A DNA stretch of 43,376 nt from Verrucomicrobiota bacterium (GTDB taxonomy: Bacteria; Verrucomicrobiota; Verrucomicrobiia; Limisphaerales; SIBE01), in assembly GCA_016209525.1 (NCBI GenBank), contig JACQWK010000685.1:1-43376 (forward strand). Direction: 5' to 3'. The notes under the pieces were generated by a model. The model was not told the origin of the DNA and did no database searches. It was given only the letters and a program-made list of their open reading frames with translations. The position numbers and the translations under genes are program-made. How positions within the stretch are numbered: the first letter of the stretch is position 1; the number at the start of each line of letters is the position of its first letter. Below are positions 31,489-38,325 of the stretch, in pieces.

Positions 31489-33792
31489 CTAAAACTGGCG
31501 TTGCGGCTGGAATTTGAGCTCTTGCAGACAGGACAGCAGTTTCCGCTCAAACCAAGTGATGTCGATCACGTTGAGGATGCAGAGGCAAAACATGGCGGTC
31601 GCGACGGTCCCGGGCCAAGAGGCCGAACTGAAATTTGAAATCACAAAACTCACGACGCCGAGCCAGAAGATGGGATGGACGAGCAGGATGAGTACGACTC
31701 CCACGACCGCCCACTGAAAAACCTTTTTGCGGCTAGCCTCTCTTGTAGCGTGTTCCGACTGGCCGACAGTCGCGTTCGCGGTGAATCCTTTCCCGCTGGA
31801 AGTCAAATCCAAGGGCCGCCGTTCATAGGTTTGCCGCCAGCTTGCGATCACGGCATTCCCGATCGATTGCACTTGGCTGTCGATGGCGGCGCGGGCGAAC
31901 GGGATGCGGTTGAAGACGAGGTAACGGCTCAAGAAATAGCTTCGAAGCAGGACATTCTTCGTGATGAACCAGCAGGCGCGGACCGCGAGGTTCCTGGACG
32001 CCGCTTTTCTCGGCGCATCGAACAGAATATCCGCGTCGGCGCCCATTTGGTCCCGAATCAGCACGGGCGCAAACGCGCCGCGAAACGGCAGCCAGGCGGG
32101 CAACAGATTCTCGACAAATTCGCACAATCCGTTCGTCAAGGCCTCACCCTGCGGACATTTGGCCATCTGGCGGCTCTTGATCTTTTCATACAACTCCTTG
32201 GCCTGATCCCAATCGTCGGTCAAGAGTTGGTCGCAAATCCCCATGAGATGCCCGACGAGTTTCCAGAGGTGCAGAAACGCTTCCTTCTCTTCCCGGCTCA
32301 GAATGCAGCCGAGCTTCTCCAAGCCCAAGGGAATGATATAACCAAAGGTCAAAAGGGTGTAAGCCAAGTCCTCCTGGTTGATGGGCACCTCAACCGGAGG
32401 TGATTGGCCACCCTCCGTCGCGGGCCGCAGGAAGAAACGCATCTCGGCATGGAAGAATCGGACCTTGACCGCGGCCAATAATCCAGGTCCCCACAATGAG
32501 CGTCCGCGGGCGAAGTCCAACTTGGGCGGCGGAGCGCCCTCCAAATAGCTTTTGAATAGCCAGTCGAAATTTAGAGGAAACGACATGGGAAAACGCGGAT
32601 TCTGAGAATTGGAATTGGGGAACGCATGGGATCCGAGGTCCGTGGCGGAGAATTCCTCGGGCATCTTCCCCGCCTTCTTCAGGCTCTGATATTCAAGTTC
32701 GACTTCAGGAATCTTCATGACCTCGGACGGCCCGAAGGTGTTGTTCTGGTCATCCGTCCATTCCGGTTTGAGAAAAACACCTAGCTGAAAGGTCCACTCC
32801 GGCTTGACCTTGTGGACTGCGGCGGCGAGCCACACGAGTTCGACTGCTGAGGTCTGCGTGAGGACCGACAGGCCCCCTTCTTTCATGACATCCCTCAAGA
32901 AGAAGGCGGTTTCGTAAATTCGCTGCGCCACGAACTCTTGTTTGGCAAGACGTTCTGATTTGTAGAGCGTCGGAATTCCCTTCTTATCGAGATAACAAGC
33001 CGGAAGGCTGTGCGCGAAAAGCACGAGAAGACATCCCATCATGTGCTCCTGCCACAGATTCACCCCAATTCCCATTTTTTCCTCATTGACCCAGCCCGGA
33101 CAAGGTCGCGGCTTGAACGGTGCCTTGAACCAGAGCGGATACGACTGGAACGCTTCCGTTCGGAACGCATCATCCATCAGGAATAGCGCTGGAGACTCAC
33201 GGATGGCCTCGATGACCTGAAGGAACCGGTTGAAGAGCATCACGTTTTCTTTGAGGCGCGGATTCGTTTGTCTCTGCTGATTTGAATCCTTTGGCGAGGG
33301 CTGACTGGCCTGTTGTTCGAGAAGTGTCGCCAAGGTCTCAAAGAACGCCAACGCACAGTTCATCGCTGGAATCGCCAGGTCCAGCCGGTGATTATTCAGA
33401 GCCTTGCAGGCGAGCATCGTGGCCAGCCGCGCGCCGTCGAGAGGGAACATGATTTCTTGAGAGTGGAACCAATCGGTAGTAAAGCCTATACCAACATATT
33501 GGTTGGTCTGCCATTGGATCAACTGTCCAATCTTCTGGTTCACGTCGTTGGACTCCGGAATCGCAGTCGCCGCTGAATCGCCGGCTTTGGGGAGCGAGTC
33601 GGCGATCTGCCGGGCCATTGCGATGATCTCGTTTTGCCCAGCCAACAAATCAGCAGCACATGCCCTGACATCAAATCCATTCAGTATGAATCGGATACGG
33701 AGGTCGAAATCAAAGCCAGGGCCGTCGGTCGCCATGTCGCCATTTCCGCGCATTGCGGCGAGGAATTCGTCCGTCCATTGGGTAGTGCTCAT
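31489..33792 (-). CDS. MpaB/latex-clearing-protein-like (DUF2236) oxygenase, membrane-anchored, paralogue without modules
   Basis: 767 residues. The catalytic-type domain resembles the MpaB/rubber-oxygenase family, haem enzymes that cleave isoprenoid chains. Arg291 and Thr295 in 'AQRIYETAFFL' and the probable haem ligand His448 in 'VKVRFFHAEMR' correspond to Arg164, Thr168 and His198 of latex clearing protein. 'PINQEDLAYTLLTFGY' (470-485) and 'EEKEAFLHLWKLVGHLMGI' are family motifs. The RxxxT and His motifs are about 150 residues apart instead of about 30, because of an insertion. Residues 1-240 are family-specific and unknown. Two transmembrane helices end the protein ('WAVVGVVLILLVHPIFWLGV', 'VATAMFCLCILNVIDI'). 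The ATG at 33792 is 5 bases after the upstream paralogue's stop. The substrate is unknown. Confidence 0.7.
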   Translation of the reverse strand: MSTTQWTDEFLAAMRGNGDMATDGPGFDFDLRIRFILNGFDVRACAADLLAGQNEIIAMARQIADSLPKAGDSAATAIPESNDVNQKIGQLIQWQTNQYVGIGFTTDWFHSQEIMFPLDGARLATMLACKALNNHRLDLAIPAMNCALAFFETLATLLEQQASQPSPKDSNQQRQTNPRLKENVMLFNRFLQVIEAIRESPALFLMDDAFRTEAFQSYPLWFKAPFKPRPCPGWVNEEKMGIGVNLWQEHMMGCLLVLFAHSLPACYLDKKGIPTLYKSERLAKQEFVAQRIYETAFFLRDVMKEGGLSVLTQTSAVELVWLAAAVHKVKPEWTFQLGVFLKPEWTDDQNNTFGPSEVMKIPEVELEYQSLKKAGKMPEEFSATDLGSHAFPNSNSQNPRFPMSFPLNFDWLFKSYLEGAPPPKLDFARGRSLWGPGLLAAVKVRFFHAEMRFFLRPATEGGQSPPVEVPINQEDLAYTLLTFGYIIPLGLEKLGCILSREEKEAFLHLWKLVGHLMGICDQLLTDDWDQAKELYEKIKSRQMAKCPQGEALTNGLCEFVENLLPAWLPFRGAFAPVLIRDQMGADADILFDAPRKAASRNLAVRACWFITKNVLLRSYFLSRYLVFNRIPFARAAIDSQVQSIGNAVIASWRQTYERRPLDLTSSGKGFTANATVGQSEHATREASRKKVFQWAVVGVVLILLVHPIFWLGVVSFVISNFSSASWPGTVATAMFCLCILNVIDITWFERKLLSCLQELKFQPQRQF

Positions 33793-33797
33793 GGCCT

Positions 33798-36700
33798 CTA
33801 AAGCTGGCGCTGCGGTTGAGCGGTCGGATTCGTCAGGCGCTGCAAGTGCCGCTCGATTAACCCGACGCCGATCACGTCGATCAGGCAAAACAAGAACATC
33901 GCTTTCACCACCCACCCCAGCCAATGGGCGGAACTGAGAAGCGAAGCGACCAAGCTCGCGACGCCGATCCAAAAGAAAGGATGGAAGAGAAGAACGAGGC
34001 CCAGTCCCACTGCCACCCACCCAAAAACCTTCTTTCGAGTAACCGCTCCTTCTTCTTGCTCTGTTTGGGAAACATTGGGATTCGCCGTGAATCCTTTGTC
34101 GCTGGACGTAAAGTCGAATGGGTGCCGGTCGAAACCTTGCCGCCAGCTTGCAATCAAGGTTTTCCCCATGAAATGCACGCTCCGGTCAATGGCGGCTTGG
34201 GCCAATCCGATGCGGTCAAAGAACAAGTAGCGGCTCAGGAAATAGCCTCGCAGCAGGACGTTTTTTACGAAGGCCCAGCACATGCGGACCACCAGGTTCG
34301 CGGCTTGGTTCGGCGAATTATCGCATCTCTTCGCTATTTCCTGTGGGTAAGCGTCATCCAAGAGCATTCGGTTCACGCGAAGCAAGTCCAGACCAGCCGG
34401 GTGACCTCGTAGCAGGTCGTTCGCTTCCTGTGACACTTGCCTGTCAAAGGTTCTCACCCCACTGGGCTTCAGGGCCTCGTAAAGCGAAGGAGGAGGGGTT
34501 CTCGCTATTTCCAGAGGGTAAGCGCATTCCAAGAGTTTGTGATTCAAACGCCGTAGTTCGGGACCCGACGGATCACTTGCCAGCAGAGCTTTCACTTCCG
34601 GCGAAAGTAGCCCGTCAAAGGGGCTTACCCCGTTGGTCGTTGAGGCTTGGTAAAGCGAACTAACCGTGTCGCTACCATAGCAACCGTTGCATTGCGAATT
34701 AATGCTCCAGACAATCAGGCCGACCGTTCTGTCCTTATCGGGAATTCTCCCGAGATTCAACCAGTCGAACAGGAACTTCGACACTCCGTCCGATTGCTGG
34801 AGGATTTTAGCAAGAAAGGATTCGGGATTCTTAATGTCAGAGTCCAACAAGAACCAGTACGCAGCGGTAGGAGTTTGAAGGATATTGTTTAGCCCATCCA
34901 CAATTCCTTGGATGTTTCTGGTCGGCGTCTGAGGACCGGAGAGCAGACCTGGCACGTCCCTCGAGAATCGTTCGAATAGATACTTCGACACTCCGTCGGA
35001 TTGCGGGTTGAGTTTGGCAACCAAGGATGCGGGATTCTTGATGTCCTCCACCCTTAAGAACGACGAACCATCCAGAAGGAAATCGGCATCGCCGCCCATT
35101 TGATCCCGGATCAACACGGGCGCAATCGCACTGCGAAACGGCAGCCAGGCCGGCAACAGGTCCTCGATGAACTGGCACAAGGCCCGGGTCAACTTCACCC
35201 CCTGCCAGGAAGGAGCTTGCTGGCGGCTTTTGATTATTTCGTAAAGCTCTTTGGCCTGATCCCAATCCTCGGGTAGAAGATCTTCGCTGATGCCCATGAG
35301 GTAGCCTATGAGTCTCCAGAAATGCAGAAACGCTTCCTTCTCCTCGCGGCTCAGAATCGCTCCGAGTTTTGTCAAGCCCAAGGGAATGACATAACCGAAA
35401 GTCAAAAGGGTATAGGCCAGGTCTTCCTGGTTAATGGGGCTCTCGTGAGTCGAGGGGGCGGGGCCTGGTTTCGAGTTCACGTAATAGCGCATCAAAGCGT
35501 GGAAGTAGCGGACCTTGACGGCTGCTAGAAACCCGGGTCCCCACAAAGCGCGACCTTTGGCAAATTGCGACTTGCCCGGCGGCGCGCCCTCCAGGTACTT
35601 TCGGAAGAGCCAATCGAAATCGGGAAATCCAAGCTCGGACGCGCTGTATTTCTCGGGGTATTTGTCGTCGGGAATTTTGGCCCCTCGTTCAAGTTTCTGA
35701 CAGTCATCCATGATACCGGAAAAGTAAGATTTCTTCGCTATTTCCTGTGGGTAAGCGAGGTGCAGGAGCATTCGGTTCAAGCGAAGCGGGTCCATACCAG
35801 CCGGGTTAGTTGAAAGCAGATCTTTCGCTTCAGGTGACAGTTGCGTCTCAAAGGGGCTCACCCCGCTGGTCTTTGAGGCTTCGTAAAGCGAATCAGGAGG
35901 GACCTCAGGGGAGCCCTGAATGATGCGGTTAAGCTCGTCCACTATTTTTTGGATCGGAGGCTGAGGCGTAATGGAGAGCAAACCAGGCGCGTCCTGCGAG
36001 AATCGTTCGAATAGATACTTCGAAAGTCCGCCGGATTGCTGGTTGAGTTTGGCGATGAAGGATGAGCAATTCTTGACGTCGGGTGGCGATAAGAGATTCA
36101 GAAGATCGCCCGGACCGTACTTTTTATTGCTCTTAGGATCCGTCCATTCCGGTGTGAGATAGCGACCGAGCTGGAATGTCCAGTCGGGAAAGAATTTGTG
36201 GACAGCGACCGCGAGCGACACAAGTTGTATGGCCGCTGAATCACGGAGAACCCATAGTCCGTCTTCCCTCATCACATCGTTCAAGAAGAAGGCGGTTTCG
36301 TAGATTCTCTGAGCCAGGAACTTTTGTTTGGTGAGACGCTCCGATCGGTAGAGCGTCGGGATTCCGTTCTTATCAAGATAACAGGCCGGAAGACTGTACG
36401 CGAACGCGACCAACAGACATCCGACCATGTCCCTTTGCCACAGGCCCACGCCAGTTCTCAATTGTTTCTCATCAACCCAATCGGGGCAGAGTGCCGGCCG
36501 AAACGCCTCTTTGAACAAGGTCGGATAGGATCTGAACTCTTCCTTTCGAAGCGAATCATTCGAAAGGAAAATGCCTGGGGATCTGCGTATCGAATCGATG
36601 ATCTCGAGGAACCGGTTGTAATACTTCAGATTCCCCATCATGAGCACTTTTTTTGTCTGCGGATCCGGTTGCGATCCGGCCTCGGAGCCCGATTTCTCCA

Positions 36701-37520
36701 GGTATTCATTCAACAACTCCATGATCGCCAGCGCGGAGCACATCGCTGGAATCGCGAAGTCAAACAGGCGATTCGCCAGGGCCTTGTTGGCCAAGAACGT
36801 GGCCGACCGTGCAAGATTGAGGCGGAACGTGACCTCCTCAGAAAAGAAACAAAAGGAAAAGCCATTCAAACACTGATACTGATTGGCTTGATCCTGAATC
36901 AGATTTTTGATTTTCAGGCTCCCTTCATCAGTTTTCGGGATCACTGCTGGCGCGGGATCTCCTGCGTTGGCCGGCGTGTCGCTCAGCAGGTTGGCGGTGG
37001 CGATATTCTCATATTGCTTATCCAGCCACTCGTGCATCAGGTTCTTCTTTATTTCCTTCGGGTAAGCTTTTTCGAAGAGTATTCGGTTTAAGCGGATCCG
37101 GTCTATGCCAGTAGGCTGACTCGCCAGAAGCTCCTTCTCTTTCTGCGACAGGAGCGTGTCAAAGAGGCTGACCCCATTGCTGCTTTTTGAGGCCTCGTAA
37201 AGCAGTGCAGGAGGGTCTTGACTGATTCTGTTAAGCTCGTCAGCAATTCCTACCTGAGCCTCCCACTCGTGTATGTTTTCAGTGGACAGCAAATCAGGCC
37301 GGTCCTTCGAGAATCGTTCGAATAAATACTTCGACAGTCCATCCGTTTGCTGTTTCAGTTCAGCAAGAAAGGTTGAGGGATCGATGATGTCAGACTCTGT
37401 AAATGGAACCTTGATGAGATCCAAACCTTTCATGAACACTTCGACCTTTGGGTCGATCTCGCTGTCGCCCAGCTTGCGCATCGGGTCCAGAAATTCGTTG
37501 TTCCACTTTGCATCGCTCAT
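33798..37520 (-). CDS. Giant MpaB/latex-clearing-protein-like oxygenase carrying four in-frame inserted modules
   Basis: 1240 residues, a paralogue of the downstream 767-residue protein. The shared backbone is complete: 'MSDAKWNNEFLDPMR' start, 'CLLVAFAYSLPACYLDKNG', Arg405/Thr409 in 'AQRIYETAFFL', His674 in 'VRYFHALMRYY', 'PINQEDLAYTLLTFGY' (695-710), 'LLPAWLPFRSAIAPVLIRDQ' and two C-terminal membrane helices. The extra length is four copies of a ~115-residue module at residues 44-159, 481-597 and 826-1065, the last holding a further copy at 895-1007. The second copy lies between the two haem-site motifs. All are in frame, so the protein is probably made. It heads the operon with its paralogue 5 bases downstream. 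Function and substrate are unknown. Confidence 0.7.
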   Translation of the reverse strand: MSDAKWNNEFLDPMRKLGDSEIDPKVEVFMKGLDLIKVPFTESDIIDPSTFLAELKQQTDGLSKYLFERFSKDRPDLLSTENIHEWEAQVGIADELNRISQDPPALLYEASKSSNGVSLFDTLLSQKEKELLASQPTGIDRIRLNRILFEKAYPKEIKKNLMHEWLDKQYENIATANLLSDTPANAGDPAPAVIPKTDEGSLKIKNLIQDQANQYQCLNGFSFCFFSEEVTFRLNLARSATFLANKALANRLFDFAIPAMCSALAIMELLNEYLEKSGSEAGSQPDPQTKKVLMMGNLKYYNRFLEIIDSIRRSPGIFLSNDSLRKEEFRSYPTLFKEAFRPALCPDWVDEKQLRTGVGLWQRDMVGCLLVAFAYSLPACYLDKNGIPTLYRSERLTKQKFLAQRIYETAFFLNDVMREDGLWVLRDSAAIQLVSLAVAVHKFFPDWTFQLGRYLTPEWTDPKSNKKYGPGDLLNLLSPPDVKNCSSFIAKLNQQSGGLSKYLFERFSQDAPGLLSITPQPPIQKIVDELNRIIQGSPEVPPDSLYEASKTSGVSPFETQLSPEAKDLLSTNPAGMDPLRLNRMLLHLAYPQEIAKKSYFSGIMDDCQKLERGAKIPDDKYPEKYSASELGFPDFDWLFRKYLEGAPPGKSQFAKGRALWGPGFLAAVKVRYFHALMRYYVNSKPGPAPSTHESPINQEDLAYTLLTFGYVIPLGLTKLGAILSREEKEAFLHFWRLIGYLMGISEDLLPEDWDQAKELYEIIKSRQQAPSWQGVKLTRALCQFIEDLLPAWLPFRSAIAPVLIRDQMGGDADFLLDGSSFLRVEDIKNPASLVAKLNPQSDGVSKYLFERFSRDVPGLLSGPQTPTRNIQGIVDGLNNILQTPTAAYWFLLDSDIKNPESFLAKILQQSDGVSKFLFDWLNLGRIPDKDRTVGLIVWSINSQCNGCYGSDTVSSLYQASTTNGVSPFDGLLSPEVKALLASDPSGPELRRLNHKLLECAYPLEIARTPPPSLYEALKPSGVRTFDRQVSQEANDLLRGHPAGLDLLRVNRMLLDDAYPQEIAKRCDNSPNQAANLVVRMCWAFVKNVLLRGYFLSRYLFFDRIGLAQAAIDRSVHFMGKTLIASWRQGFDRHPFDFTSSDKGFTANPNVSQTEQEEGAVTRKKVFGWVAVGLGLVLLFHPFFWIGVASLVASLLSSAHWLGWVVKAMFLFCLIDVIGVGLIERHLQRLTNPTAQPQRQL
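34326..35045 (-). repeat. In-frame module copy 3, split by copy 4
   Basis: Encodes residues 826-1065. The N-half (826-883, 'DIKNPASLVAKLNPQSDGVS' onward) is separated from the C-half (1011-1065, 'SLYEALKPSGVRTF' to 'AYPQEIAKR') by a complete further copy. The 25 bases at 34329-34353 are identical to 35733-35757 at the end of copy 2. In the paralogue the flanks join as 'DADILFDAPRKAASRNLAVR' with no module. Confidence 0.85.
34500..34838 (-). repeat. In-frame module copy 4, nested in copy 3
   Basis: Encodes residues 895-1007, from 'DIKNPESFLAKILQQSDGVS' to 'LLECAYPLEIAR'. It lies at the linker between the two halves of copy 3, which in copy 2 reads directly 'IIQGSPEVPPDSLYEAS'. The middle part (920-955, with 'NSQCNGCYG') is more divergent than in other copies. 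Confidence 0.85.
35730..36080 (-). repeat. In-frame module copy 2
   Basis: Encodes residues 481-597 ('DVKNCSSFIAKLNQQSGGLS' to 'LAYPQEIAKK'). It falls between 'GPGDLLNLLSPP' and 'CQKLERGAKIPDDKYPEKYS', which in the paralogue are adjacent ('FGPSEVMKIPEVE' and 'SLKKAGKMPEEFSATDLG'). The 17-base plus-strand motif cgagaatcgttcgaata is at 35997-36013 here, 34962-34978 in copy 3 and 37308-37324 in copy 1. Confidence 0.88.
37044..37391 (-). repeat. In-frame module copy 1
   Basis: Encodes residues 44-159 ('DIIDPSTFLAELKQQTDGLS' to 'KAYPKEIKK'). It is the most divergent full-length copy. The flanks 'FMKGLDLIKVPFTES' and 'HEWLDKQYENIATANLLSDT' correspond to contiguous sequence in the paralogue ('FILNGFDVRACAADLL', 'NEIIAMARQIADSLPKAGDS'). 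Confidence 0.85.
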
Positions 37521-38325
37521 AGTTCGCTAAAAGGATGTCCGGATTCTTGGCGGCGGACAAAACCCGGTCCGCCATTGTCCGCGCTGCAAGATCACGCCTC
37601 GGGACGCAGATCTCGTCGGTGACGAAAATAGGCGCGGCATGTCGGGGTCGATCGGATCTGGTGGGAGAACTTGGCGGAATCGTCTTGCTTGTAGGCTTGC
37701 AGCGGATCGTGGCGGGGTGGCGTCATGCTTGCGCTCCTTGCGTGAATCAGGGTGGTGCTGTTGCTGCTTTGGGCTCATTTGACTTACCGGATCTTGGTTT
37801 TTCCGAGTCGACGAAGCGATAGCCGTCCCGAGGCGTGAGGACAAGAAAATTTCCATCGGGTCTCTGTCGAATGAAGGCAAGGTTGGGCCTGGCGCGCGAG
37901 TTGGGTAACCGCCATTGCCGATCAGAGGGGCAAATGAGTTGCCGACAAATCGACTCGGGATCATTCCTCTTCCTCCATTCCTTTGCCTTCCTACTCGCGG
38001 CGTCATCATCGCTGAGTTGCGATTGACCGGCGAGTGATCCTCCGGCCCGACGCCAAAGCCAACCAAACACGCGGCGCCAGTTCCCGCAAGAAATCGTCCC
38101 GCTTATTGGCCTTCGCCTCATCGGGCAACCGGCATGCCAACTCGACAGGGCCCAGACTCCGACAGTCTCGTGATTTGTCAAATGCAGAGACGTGACCCCA
38201 ATTTTTCCGTGGAAATCTCTCTGGGAACTGCACAGACAAGGCTTTCTCCTTGCTTCCCAAGCCCCGCTAGCCGTATCCTCAGGCTACCGTCGAAAAGCAA
38301 GTTCGATCGGAACGGACCCAAGCCT
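37521..38325. other. Long intergenic region upstream of the oxygenase operon and TonB receptor
   Basis: 805 bases with at most one doubtful small gene (37747-38181). It should carry the divergent promoters of the oxygenase operon and the TonB receptor; I see no convincing boxes. No long palindrome of the kind found elsewhere in the window is obvious here. Confidence 0.5.
37747..38181 (-). CDS. Doubtful small hypothetical protein
   Basis: A 144-codon frame whose last ~90 residues look protein-like: 'RKAKEWRKRNDPESICRQLI', then 'NLAFIRQRPDGNFLVLTPRD' and 'GYRFVDSEKP'. The first 50 residues are Trp/Arg-rich and look like non-coding DNA. No family recognised. It could be the 3' remnant of a lost gene upstream of the oxygenase operon, or not a gene. 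Confidence 0.22.
   Translation of the reverse strand: MTNHETVGVWALSSWHAGCPMRRRPISGTISCGNWRRVFGWLWRRAGGSLAGQSQLSDDDAASRKAKEWRKRNDPESICRQLICPSDRQWRLPNSRARPNLAFIRQRPDGNFLVLTPRDGYRFVDSEKPRSGKSNEPKAATAPP

Noticed and set aside
33798..37520. Inserted modules as inteins or introns
   Set aside because: No Cys/Ser/Thr at the N-terminal boundary, no HN-C/S/T at the C-terminal boundary, no homing-endonuclease domain, and the copies are far too short for group II introns while remaining fully open.
37390..37575. Small frame with 'MADRVLSAAKNPDILLANYER' upstream of the oxygenase operon
   Set aside because: It overlaps the start of the giant gene in another frame and has no support as a protein.
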